The notes below the pieces were generated by a model. That model made no database searches, had not been told where the DNA came from, and was given only the letters and a program-made list of their open reading frames with translations. DNA of 11,403 bases. Origin: Firmicutes bacterium UBA5388 (GTDB taxonomy: Bacteria > Bacillota > UBA4882 > UBA10575). Location of the stretch: assembly GCA_002409975.1 (NCBI GenBank), contig DHOO01000013.1, positions 9,668 through 21,070 on the forward strand, given 5' to 3'. The stretch's first letter is position 1; the number at the start of each line of letters is the position of its first letter. The translations under genes were made by a program, and so were the position numbers. Shown piece by piece: positions 1 through 7,900 of the stretch.

Positions 1-31
1 CCGCTTTATAGTCCATCCTGGACTGAAGCGG
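1..31. repeat. Strong hairpin at the window edge
   Basis: Bases 1-6 (CCGCTT) pair with 26-31 (AAGCGG), and inside them AGTCCA (10-15) pairs with TGGACT (19-24) around a TCC loop. This gives twelve base pairs interrupted by a small asymmetric bulge. It lies about 240 nt beyond the hppA stop, next to GC-rich sequence (32-55) that contrasts with the AT-rich surroundings. It could be an extragenic palindromic repeat or part of a feature cut by the window edge. There is no T-run on the visible side, so I do not call it a terminator. Confidence 0.6.
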
Positions 32-267
32 CTCGCGGCCTCACGTCGCTCGACCAAAATTTCAACCTCCGCTTCACCAAGAAATGCTTAATGAAGAAAT
101 CCAATTTCACTGCTGAAACAACATTCTGCCCGGGCTGGGTATAGAATAACAGAAACTGCAAAGGGAGGTTGTTATTCGTACGAGTGACGAGCAATGAGCA
201 TCGAGCAACAAGATATATTTTCTAGGTATTAGTTTCAAGTAAAAGCTAACTTAGCAACTATAATGAG
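32..267. other. Non-coding spacer downstream of hppA
   Basis: I see no credible gene here. A 62-codon frame on the minus strand (6-194) has no ribosome binding site or recognisable domain. The spacer contains a GC-rich patch (32-55) and a heptad-like GAG repeat at about 179-232 that recurs in the trpS leader. No convincing intrinsic terminator for hppA was found. The only candidate just after its stop, GCTAA-G-TTAGC followed by four Ts on the minus strand, has a stem too short to trust. Confidence 0.5.
179..232 (+). repeat. Heptad-like GAG repeat, copy 1
   Basis: The tract reads as successive 7-nt units: CGAGTGA, CGAGCAA, TGAGCAT, CGAGCAA. It is followed by ACAAGA, TATTTTCT and GTA. The same order of words (TACGAG, GTGAC, AGCAA, GAGC, ACAAGA, TATTTTCT, GTA) occurs on the minus strand at 4264-4222 with a short deletion. 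The shared word order over about 50 nt makes common origin likely. Function is unknown. Confidence 0.55.
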
Positions 268-2448
268 TTATTTGCTGAAAAGGTTAAATAAACTAAAGAG
301 GTTATATTTACCAAAGATTGAGACGGTGATCAGGGAAACAACTGACATGATTTTAATCAGAATATCCAAAGAAGGACCAACCGTATCTTTTAAGGGGTCG
401 CCTACGGTATCACCGATAATTGCTGATTGATGAGCGGCGGTACCTTTGCTAGCACCTTCAACCATACCCGACTCAATGAACTTTTTACTATTATCCCAGG
501 CCCCGCCAGCGTTCGCTGTATAGAGGGCAAGCATGATCGAGGAGATTACTGTCCCTACTAGCAGACCACCAACAAAATCAGCGCCGAAGATAAAACCGCT
601 AATAATGGGAGTTAATACGGAGATAAGGGCAGGAAGAAGCATCTGTCGTAAGGCGCTTTCTGATGAGATCTGGATACAGGTTTTATAATCCGGACGGACT
701 TTTCCAGTGAGAATACCGGGCATTTCTTTAAATTGTCTTCTAACTTCTTGTACCATTTCCCGAGCAGCTTTAGTAACAGATTCAATGAGCATGCCGGAGA
801 AATAGTAGGGTAAAGCGGCGCCAACGATTGCTCCGGTTAAAGTAAGGGGATTAATCATATTGAGGATCAGATCTAAACCTCCAACCATTCCTTCGCTAGA
901 CTGGGCAACTGGTTGCGAGTAAATATAGGAAGATAGAAGTGACATTGCCGCTAAAGCAGCAGAACCGATAGCGAAACCTTTACCGATTGCTGCAGTGGTA
1001 TTGCCAACCGAATCAAGCTTATCAGTAATTTGGCGCACTTCAGGCTCAAGTTTTGACATTTCACAGATGCCACCAGCATTATCAGCAATGGGCCCATAAG
1101 TGTCAATCGAGACGGTGGCACTAACAAAAGAGAGCATTCCCAAAGCAGCCATGGTTACGCCATAGATCCCGGCAATCATACTAGCAAAAATAATGGTGAA
1201 TCCGAGTAAAGCGACAGGAAGAAAGGTCGATTTCATACCAAGGGCCATCCCCTCAGTAATGGTTAGGGCCGTTCCTTCAAGAGAGGCATAAGATAATGAT
1301 TGAGTGGGCTTATAGTCATAACTGGTATAATACTCCGCAATCCATCCCATCTCCATTCCGCATAAGATCCCTAAAACTGAGGCTAGCCAGGGAGACATGG
1401 CGCCAGCTTTAAAACCGACACTACTAACATCTATGTCTTTAAAATAGAAGTAAGTAAGGATTCCACTACCAACGACCGTCAGAAATGCTGAGGTCCACAT
1501 GGAGACGTTTAGTTCGCGGTGGGGTTTGTCCGATACTTTTTTAAAGCTCAAATAGGCGATCCCGATGACACAAGAAATGATCCCAATGGACGAAAGTATT
1601 ATTGGATAGCTTAGTAGTTTAGAAATTAGTTGCTCTGGGATCGGAATTGAAGGATGTAGATACATATAAGCGGCTAAGGTAATACTGGCAATGATGGCGC
1701 CGACATAACTTTCTAACAGATCCGAACCCAAGCCGGCAACATCACCGACATTATCACCGACATTATCTGCGATGGTGGCGGGGTTTCTCGGATCATCTTC
1801 AGGGATATGGGCTTCTGTTTTTCCGACCAGATCAGCTCCCATATCAGCCGCTTTAGTATAAATACCACCACCAACGCGATTAAACATGGCAATAATGGAA
1901 CATCCGAGGGCATACCCCGAGACTGACATGGCAAAAGGGATATAACTTATTCCCAACCAATTGGTTTCAATTTGTAGGTTTATGATCTCAGTTTGCCCTA
2001 GTATTTTACCGAAGATTAAATATACTAATCCAAGACCTAAGAGGGCAAAACCTCCTACTGCCAATCCCATAACACTTCCGCCTTGAAAGGCTACTTTTAA
2101 AGTGCTACCAAGGCTTTTCGTCTCTCTTGCCGTGTTAGAAACCCTAACATTGGCAATGGTGGCAATATCCATGCCTAGGAAGGCGGCAAGTTGACTCATA
2201 GTTGCTCCAATTAAAAAGGTAACCCCCGTATACCAGGAAACAAAAATCATTAAAGCAATAGAGATAAGGATAGCGATCTTTAAGATAACATAAAACTCAT
2301 GCATAATAAAGGTATCTGCCCCTTCACGGATGGCGCCAGAAATTTCCTTCATTAATTCAGTTCCCGGGTCCCGTTTCTTAACCGAAAAATAATTGTAAGC
2401 TGCAAACCCAATGGATCCAATTACCGCAATTGCAACAAATCCGAACAT
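268..2448 (-). CDS. hppA: K+-dependent membrane-bound ion-pumping pyrophosphatase
   Basis: This integral membrane enzyme hydrolyses cytosolic pyrophosphate and pumps H+ and/or Na+ outward. The translation is 726 aa, usual for the family, with about 16 hydrophobic segments. Substrate and Mg-binding loops are intact: DDPRNPATIADNVGDNVGD ending near residue 236, DTYGPIADNAGG near 450, DNAGGAWDNSKKFIE near 645, and GDTVGDPLKDT near 678. GNTTAAIGKG (482-491) has Ala at 486 and Gly at 489, where K+-independent pumps carry Lys and usually Thr; this is the K+-dependent signature. The sequence alone does not settle whether the ion is Na+ or H+. I chose the ATG at 2446-2448 because AGGAGG lies 7 nt upstream. 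An in-frame ATG at 2556 would add 36 unusual residues and falls only about 5 nt after the predicted transcription start. The gene appears monocistronic. Confidence 0.96.
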   Translation of the reverse strand: MFGFVAIAVIGSIGFAAYNYFSVKKRDPGTELMKEISGAIREGADTFIMHEFYVILKIAILISIALMIFVSWYTGVTFLIGATMSQLAAFLGMDIATIANVRVSNTARETKSLGSTLKVAFQGGSVMGLAVGGFALLGLGLVYLIFGKILGQTEIINLQIETNWLGISYIPFAMSVSGYALGCSIIAMFNRVGGGIYTKAADMGADLVGKTEAHIPEDDPRNPATIADNVGDNVGDVAGLGSDLLESYVGAIIASITLAAYMYLHPSIPIPEQLISKLLSYPIILSSIGIISCVIGIAYLSFKKVSDKPHRELNVSMWTSAFLTVVGSGILTYFYFKDIDVSSVGFKAGAMSPWLASVLGILCGMEMGWIAEYYTSYDYKPTQSLSYASLEGTALTITEGMALGMKSTFLPVALLGFTIIFASMIAGIYGVTMAALGMLSFVSATVSIDTYGPIADNAGGICEMSKLEPEVRQITDKLDSVGNTTAAIGKGFAIGSAALAAMSLLSSYIYSQPVAQSSEGMVGGLDLILNMINPLTLTGAIVGAALPYYFSGMLIESVTKAAREMVQEVRRQFKEMPGILTGKVRPDYKTCIQISSESALRQMLLPALISVLTPIISGFIFGADFVGGLLVGTVISSIMLALYTANAGGAWDNSKKFIESGMVEGASKGTAAHQSAIIGDTVGDPLKDTVGPSLDILIKIMSVVSLITVSIFGKYNLFSLFNLFSK

Positions 2449-2596
2449 AAAAAAGCCTCCTCTAAATGTTAAGTTGTGCCCGCCATTACTAGGGAATATT
2501 TGGTAGCTAAAATATATTTTTGCAGAACAGAGATAAAAAAACCAATTTACCCCCATTATACACTATTATTATAATACCCACAAATCATTTAGTCAA
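2449..2596 (-). promoter_or_regulatory. hppA promoter and 5' leader
   Basis: On the minus strand, TTGACT (2596-2591) and TATAAT (2573-2568) are separated by exactly 17 nt, close to a sigma-A consensus. Transcription should start near 2561, leaving a leader of about 113 nt before the ATG at 2448. A second TATAAT lies at 2560-2555 but lacks an obvious -35 partner. The leader ends in the AGGAGG ribosome binding site. It matches no riboswitch I recognise. Confidence 0.8.
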
Positions 2597-2952
2597 GAAT
2601 AAACATTTTCTTTTTTTATTTAATTAAGTAACCAATCCGTTACATCCTTCGTTTTAATAAGTCGTGGGTAGTCGCTCATGCTGGCTACCGCCCGCACACA
2701 CGAATTGCATAATTACTCTTATATTTGACTAATCTAGAAAACGCTTCGAGGCTTGTCGATCAACGTTAACTTTTATTAGAGGGGGATTGTCTAATTTCCG
2801 AAGCCTTTCAATCAGAATATATTGTGATTTAGTATAAGGTATAGAGATTAAACAAGCCCCAAAGGCATTTTCTAGCCAGTAACTCTCAAATCTTTGATGA
2901 GCTAAGGAAGAATTAATTTGGCTTGGCGCTACAAGCGAAGATAAAAATTGTT
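2597..2952. other. Spacer between trpS and hppA promoter
   Basis: This 356-nt gap holds one copy of a 38-nt dispersed repeat (2667-2704) and most of a start-less open frame on the minus strand (2980-2729), both listed separately. A run of TTTCTTTTTTTATTT at about 2607-2621 sits just upstream of the hppA -35 and is AT-rich on both strands. No intrinsic terminator for trpS could be identified. Confidence 0.5.
2667..2704 (-). repeat. 38-nt dispersed element, copy A
   Basis: Read on the minus strand, this begins TTCGTGTGTGC, continues GGGCGGTAGC and CAGCATGAGC, and ends GACTACC. It matches 8322-8359 on the plus strand at 33 of 38 positions, and all five differences are transitions. The 3' half can form a small hairpin (GGTAG with CTACC). 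It lies about 70 nt upstream of the hppA -35 box, in the same orientation relative to hppA as copy B is to the SIMPL gene. Confidence 0.75.
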
Positions 2953-2980
2953 TTAGCTCTGAATTGCGAACAGACCTAAT
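2729..2980 (-). pseudogene. Start-less open frame after trpS, possible gene remnant
   Basis: This is an 83-codon stretch open from just after a TAA (2983-2981) to a TAG (2731-2729), in a different frame from trpS and overlapping its last 28 nt. It contains no ATG, GTG or TTG start and no ribosome binding site. The translation is protein-like, with pieces such as HQRFESYWLENAFGACLI and YILIERLRKLDNPP, but I recognise no family. It could be the tail of a decayed gene or a chance opening. A frameshifted TrpS extension is unlikely, because TrpS already has its normal length and the overlap has no slippery heptamer. Confidence 0.3.
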
Positions 2981-3954
2981 TTATTCTGGAAGAGACGGAG
3001 TTTAGGTTGAGCCGCTTCTTGGGCTTTAGCGGCGCCGGCCATCAGAATACTTTCGATTGCTCCTGGAGCGGATAGTTCGTTGACTTTATTTTGAATTGGG
3101 CGGAGTGTTTCTACGACTAGTTCTGCTAGATCTTTTTTAAACTTTCCATAGCCGTAACTAGCGTAGTTTTGTGTAATCTCTTCGATGCTCTCACCCGAAC
3201 AAAGGGAATAGATAACCATTAGGTTGGAGACAGCGGGTTTATTCTCTTCATCATAACGGATTACAGAGTCAGAATCAGTTACTGCTGACATGATCTTCTT
3301 TTTTATTACTTCAGGAGGATCTAATAAAGCAATAAAACTTTTGGGATTGGAAGCGGATTTAGACATTTTCTCTTCAGGATCGGTAAGACTCATAATCCGA
3401 CCGCCACTACTACGGGGAGGAATATAAGGTTCCGGTACTTTAAAAACTTCTTCTTGGAAACGATTGTTTATTCTGATCGCTAGATCTCTGGTTATCTCCA
3501 GGTGTTGTTTTTGGTCCTCTCCGACCGGCACCAGATCGGTATTATAGAGTAAGATATCAGCCGCCATCAGAACAGGGTAAGTTAGAAGACCACTGGAAAC
3601 AATCTCTTGTTTTTGCGATTTATCTTTAAACTGGGTCATTCTTCTCAACTCACCGATATAGGTCTGGCATTCTAGTAACCAACTAAGTTCGGCATGGGCT
3701 GAGACCTGGGATTGTACGAAGACAGTTGAGACTTGGGGATCGATACCGGCAGCCACAAATAGGCGAGCAGTGTTTTTGATATTTTCTCTTAATAGAACAG
3801 GATCTTGAGGGACGGTTAGTGAGTGTAGGTCCACTACACAAAAAAAGCAATCGGCTTCGTGTTGAAGGTGGGCAAAGTTGCGAATTGCCCCTAAATAATT
3901 ACCAATGGTCAAAGATCCACTGGGTTGAACTCCTGAAAAAACTCTTTTTTTCAT
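2953..3954 (-). CDS. trpS: Tryptophanyl-tRNA synthetase
   Basis: This cytoplasmic class Ic aminoacyl-tRNA synthetase activates tryptophan with ATP and charges tRNA-Trp. The 333-aa length is normal for bacterial TrpS. The N-terminus FSGVQPSGSLTIGNYLGA carries the HIGH-equivalent TIGN (16-19), and KMSKS is at 196-200 within EEKMSKSASNP. The central region also has the family segments VPVGEDQKQHLE and SGGRIMSLTDP. I chose the ATG at 3952-3954, with AAAGGAG upstream at 9-nt spacing. An upstream in-frame ATG at 3984 has no Shine-Dalgarno and would add ten residues not usual in the family. The gene is preceded on its own strand by a tryptophan T-box, so expression should rise when tRNA-Trp is uncharged. 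It appears monocistronic. Confidence 0.97.
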   Translation of the reverse strand: MKKRVFSGVQPSGSLTIGNYLGAIRNFAHLQHEADCFFCVVDLHSLTVPQDPVLLRENIKNTARLFVAAGIDPQVSTVFVQSQVSAHAELSWLLECQTYIGELRRMTQFKDKSQKQEIVSSGLLTYPVLMAADILLYNTDLVPVGEDQKQHLEITRDLAIRINNRFQEEVFKVPEPYIPPRSSGGRIMSLTDPEEKMSKSASNPKSFIALLDPPEVIKKKIMSAVTDSDSVIRYDEENKPAVSNLMVIYSLCSGESIEEITQNYASYGYGKFKKDLAELVVETLRPIQNKVNELSAPGAIESILMAGAAKAQEAAQPKLRLFQNKLGLFAIQS

Positions 3955-4091
3955 TAATGAACACTCCTTTATTTGTGATGTCATCCTAACATGTGATTGG
4001 CTTTATACTTCTATACATTAAGGCCGTATTTCTCCCTTAATCTTGCAAAGAAAATCTGATTCTAATAAAAAATTGGAAATTTACTCCATTA

Positions 4092-4124
4092 TAAAAACCT
4101 CAATCCCTTTGTTGGGAAGAGGTT
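4092..4124 (-). terminator. T-box-controlled intrinsic terminator before trpS
   Basis: On the minus strand AACCTC and CCC pair with GGG and GAGGTT around an AACAAA loop, followed by a short T-run. The 5' arm overlaps bases (CCCAA) that pair with TTGGG in the alternative antiterminator, as expected for T-box attenuation. The trpS ATG lies about 137 nt downstream. Confidence 0.88.
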
Positions 4125-4221
4125 AATCGCGGCGCCACCCAAGTTGACCCTAAGGTCCGCTTATGTCGGCTAGAAAGCTTCAAAGCCGTCTTCCAAATAA
4201 CGGTGGAATCCGCCGGAACTT

Positions 4222-4264
4222 ACTAAGAAAATACTCTTGTGGCTCGTTGCTTGTCACCCTCGTA
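4222..4264 (-). repeat. Heptad-like GAG repeat, copy 2, inside the T-box leader
   Basis: On the minus strand this reads TACGAGGGTGAC, AAGCAACGAGC, CACAAGAG, TATTTTCT, TTAGTA. It parallels plus-strand 179-232, with a 7-nt-unit deletion and a few small indels. It lies between the stem I domain and the antiterminator of the trpS leader, and probably explains part of that leader's extra length. Confidence 0.5.
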
Positions 4265-4289
4265 TGAAAGTTTGCCTAATGTTAGTTAG

Positions 4290-4390
4290 GAGATAGACGA
4301 AAATCTTTTATATACCCAGCAACTTATATTTTTTTATATTTTTTTGCTTGGGTCAAGAGGAGGTTGACGTAGACGAGTATTTTCTATCTC
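4290..4390 (-). other. Extra hairpin domain within the trpS leader
   Basis: On the minus strand GAGATAGA (4390-4383) pairs perfectly with TCTATCTC (4297-4290). AAAT and ATTT extend the stem, closing a domain of about 100 nt. Inside, GTCAA/TTGAC (4368-4364 and 4356-4352) and CCCAAGC/GCTGGG (4352-4346 and 4320-4315) can form further hairpins, sharing one base. The tip is A/T-only. It replaces the short stem II/III linker usual in T-boxes. Whether it folds in vivo is an inference. Confidence 0.5.
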
Positions 4391-4500
4391 AGTTCCAGGC
4401 TCACAGGTCCATTTTGCTTTCCGCCGGACCGGTTTACACCAAGCACCGGCTCTCTGTGCCTTAAAAGGAAACATACTAGTCCTGTTCATTGCTTTACTTA

Positions 4501-4863
4501 AGTATTACCAAATCTATTTAGTAAAGATTTAGCCATATAAAAAACATTCAAGGCTTACCGATACATCTGGCTATGATTTGCATCCTTTACGTTCTAAACC
4601 ATGGTCAGTGTAAACGATAACCAAAATAAAAGTTATACTCAATATGTTGGGATATTAGGCCTACATAATATTTTATGGATTTATGAATCCTCTTACTCCT
4701 TACGTTAATTTAAACATATCTAACTTATTATAGGCATTGATGTCCCAGTTTGTCAATAAGGCCCGTCAGGATCTAATTGTTGGATTATTTGCGTGGGCTG
4801 TGATTGAAATAACAGATTACTAACGACGCGAACTATATCTTTTCAAAAAATTTTTACTGAATA
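4501..4863. other. Non-coding spacer upstream of dnaE
   Basis: There are 363 nt with no recognisable gene or RNA. The promoter of the trpS leader should lie here on the minus strand, but no pair of boxes with sensible spacing stands out; TTGAAT at 4551-4546 has no good -10 partner. A 27-codon frame at 4740-4823 (plus) begins with ATG and reads protein-like, but has only a weak AGG upstream, so it is not called as a gene. Confidence 0.45.
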
Positions 4864-4898
4864 TGTTATAATTATAATCAGTATCTATGTGCTGGAGG
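4864..4898 (+). promoter_or_regulatory. dnaE extended -10 promoter and ribosome binding site
   Basis: TGT followed by TATAAT (4864-4872) is an extended -10 element, and a second TATAAT abuts it (4873-4878). No good -35 box is visible, which extended -10 promoters tolerate. Transcription would begin near 4880, giving a leader of only about 27 nt. GGAGG (4894-4898) is 8 nt before the ATG at 4907, which decides the start over GTG codons at 4889 and 4904. Confidence 0.7.
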
Positions 4899-4906
4899 CA
4901 TTAGTG

Positions 4907-7900
4907 ATGACCGATTTTGTGCATTTACATGTTCATTCTCAATATTCGCTTTTAGATGGAGCGGCCTCGCTTGAACGCTTGGTTCAGGAAGCCGTAACTA
5001 CCGGTCAACGGGCAGTAGCTGTTACCGATCACGGGGTAATGTATGGGGCCTTTAAATTTTGCCAAGCCGCAAAGAAGGCAGGGGTTAAACCGATTATTGG
5101 GTGCGAAGTATATGTTGCGAGAAGGGGTAGGCAGGATCGGGAGGCTAAAATCGATGATGATCCCTATCATTTGGTTTTACTAGCAGAGGATGAAATCGGT
5201 TATAGAAATCTGACCAAATTAGTTTCACTCAGCCATCTCGAGGGGTTTTACTACCGGCCCCGCGTTGATCGGGAGATTTTAGCCCGGTATTCGCAAGGCT
5301 TAATCGCCATGTCGGCGTGTTTTAGCGGAGAAATACCTTCTTCTTTGTTAGCTGGAGACTATGAAACTGCTAAAAAAACTGCGGAGTGGTATCGAGAGGT
5401 TTTTGGAGCGCAGCATTTTTTTCTTGAACTTCAAAGTCAAGGTCTTGACGGGCAAAGGCAAGTTAATCAGGAACTAGTGTCGATGGCGCGTGCTCTTAAT
5501 CTCGGCGTGGTCGCGACTAATGATCTTCATTATATAAGAAGAGAAGACGCGATGGTTCATGATGTACTACTTTGTATTCAGACCGGGAAAACGGTAAGTG
5601 ATCCAAATCGGCTTAAGTTTCCCACGGATGAGTTTTATTTTAAAACTGGCGATGAGATGGAGAGAGCTTTCCGGGAAATTCCGGAAGCGTTAAAGAATAC
5701 GGTGGCGATTGCGGAACGTTGTAATTTTAGTTTGGAGCAAGGGGCCTATCAATTACCTGATTACGAAGTGCCGACTCAGTTTGATAAAAATTCGTATCTC
5801 GAGTATCTTTGTCGGCAAAACCTCTCTCGCCGTTATCAAGAAGTTACTACTGAGATCGAAGAGCGACTTTTGTATGAGCTGTCGGTAATCAAAAAAACCG
5901 GGTTTGCCGGATACTTTTTAATTGTCTGGGATTTTGTTCGTTATGCTAAAGATCGAGGGATCCCTGTGGGTCCAGGCCGAGGTTCAGGAGCAGGTAGTTT
6001 AGTTGGCTATTTGCTGGAAATTACAGAACTAGATCCGTTAAAGCATCAACTCCTTTTTGAGCGTTTTTTAAATCCGGAACGTGTATCGATGCCTGATTTT
6101 GACATTGATTTCTGCTTTGAACGGCGAGGAGAAGTCATTGATTATGTTAAAGAAAAATACGGTCGCGATCATGTCGCCCAAATTATTACCTTTGGCACAA
6201 TGGCCGCCCGGGGCGCGATCCGTGATGTGGGAAGAGTGCTGGGTTTACCCTATGGTGAAGTCGATAAGATTGCTAAACTAATTCCCTCTGAAATGGGGAT
6301 AACTTTAGAGGAGGCTGTGAAGAACTCTCCAGAATTGTCAGCTTTAATCCATGAGGATGACCGGATTAGGAGGTTGATTGATATTGCTAAGGCCGTAGAG
6401 GGTTTTCCCCGGCATGCTTCAACTCATGCTGCTGGAGTAGTGATCACGCCAAAACCTTTGACCGATTATCTTCCTTTAGCCCGGGCTAGTGAAGGAGATG
6501 CGACAACTCAATTTACGATGGAGGATTTAGAAACACTTGGACTGTTGAAAATGGATTTTCTCGGCTTGCGCACTTTAACAGTGCTTAGTGATACGCTGGA
6601 GTTGGTTAGGGAAACAACGGGGAAGGAATTTTCCCTTTCCACTCTTCCCCAGAGAGACGCAGCAGCTTATCAACTGCTTTGTTCAGGCCAAACGCTCGGC
6701 CTTTTTCAACTAGAGAGCGGTGGGATGCGACGGTTGTTAGTACAGCTTGCTCCTGAGGCGTTTGAGGATCTCATCTCTTTGGTGGCTCTTTACCGACCTG
6801 GGCCTTTGGGAAGTGGGATGGTGGATGATTTTATTAAAGCGCGTCATGGGGAAAAAGAAATTACCTATCCTCACCCCTTATTGAAAGAGATTTTAAAACC
6901 AACCTATGGAATAATTCTCTATCAGGAACAGGTGATGCAGATCTGCAATCGTCTGGGAGGTTTCACATTAGGTGAATCGGATTTAATTAGGCGGGCAATG
7001 GGTAAGAAGCAGCCTGAGGTTTTAAACGCCATGAGAGAGAAGTTTGTTAATGGCGCTGGCGAACGAGGAATTTTCCGGAAGACCGCAGAGGAAATCTTTA
7101 ATCTGATGGAGTATTTTGGTGGCTATGGGTTTAATAAGTCTCATTCTGCAGCTTACGCCTTAATTGCATACTGGACCGCCTATTTTAAGGCTAACTACCC
7201 TCAAGCATTTATGGCGGCCTTATTAACTAGTGTCGTGGGGAATAGTGATAAAGTGAGAGTGTATATCGAAGAGTGTCGGAGAATAGGGATTCCGATTTAT
7301 CCTCCGGATGTGAACTATAGTCAAGTCCGGTTTACCGTTGAAGGTCAGGGGATTCGGATCGGTTTACTTGCGGTCAAAAATTTAGGAGCAGGGGCGATCC
7401 AGGCTATCCTTTATGAACAGGCGAAAGAGAAGTTTAAATCGATCTATGATTTTTGCCGCCGGGTAGATTTGGGACTATTAAACAAAAGAGCTGTGGAGAG
7501 TCTGATTAGAGTTGGCGCTTTTGTTTCTACCGGTCGAACCCGCCGGGAAATGCTGGAAATTTTAGATGATGCCTTCGAGCAATCGCACCACTTGTCTGCT
7601 TCACGACATAATGGTCAGCTATCATTTTTTGACTTAGAAGAGGACTTTGCGCCTGCTATGGTGGAAAAATGGAGCGGAGCAGAAGAGTTTCCCCAGTTAA
7701 CACTCATTAATATGGAAAAAGAATACTTGGGTGTTTACCTGACTGGTCATCCTTTAGATCCGTGGAGGAAGAAGTTTGCCAGCAATCGGATCCCTTCTCT
7801 TGCAGAGGTTCTAGAGGAACCTAAGAATGAAGAAGTGGTAGTTGGCGGGGTGGTTAGCGGTTGGCGCCGCTTAACTACTAAAGCTGGAAAAACAATGGCT

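Larger units (their letters stand above)
4091..4500 (-). promoter_or_regulatory. Tryptophan T-box riboswitch leader of trpS
   Basis: Stem I features are visible on the minus strand. A kink-turn-like base has ACAGG (4486-4482) pairing CCTGT. The specifier loop has AGTA (4477-4474) opposite AAAATGGA. Above it are CAGAGAG, GGTG and TTGGTG, typical of the distal stem I loops. The specifier triplet is TGG (4411-4409), the Trp codon, followed by the usual A. The T-box core GGGTGGCGCCGCG is at 4140-4128. Its bulge is TGGC, which would pair with a GCCA tRNA end, as expected because bacterial tRNA-Trp usually has discriminator G. A1 of the antiterminator can be TTGGG/CCCAA. A terminator follows. The span between stem I and the T-box is about 260 nt, longer than usual. 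I found no convincing promoter upstream of 4500. Confidence 0.92.

Noticed and set aside
6..194. 62-codon minus-strand open frame
   Set aside because: No ribosome binding site or recognisable domain, and it spans a hairpin and a repeat-bearing spacer.
179..232. CRISPR-like array from the short GAG-containing units
   Set aside because: Units are about 7 nt with no spacers, so this is a degenerate tandem repeat, not a CRISPR array.
612..824. Open frames inside hppA and dnaE (612-824, 1713-1934, 4952-5170, 6081-6281)
   Set aside because: They overlap strongly conserved coding sequence in other frames and have no independent support.
2449..2556. Upstream in-frame ATG that would extend HppA by 36 residues
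   Set aside because: It lies about 5 nt from the predicted transcription start with no ribosome binding site, while the ATG at 2448 has AGGAGG at good spacing and gives the usual N-terminus.
2449..2561. Riboswitch in the hppA leader
   Set aside because: No known aptamer motif or terminator/antiterminator pair could be recognised in the 113-nt leader.
4501..4551. Promoter of the trpS T-box leader with TTGAAT as -35
   Set aside because: No acceptable -10 hexamer at 16-19 nt spacing.
4740..4823. 27-codon ORF starting ATG upstream of dnaE
   Set aside because: Protein-like composition but only a weak AGG before the start, no similarity recognised, and this length is expected by chance.
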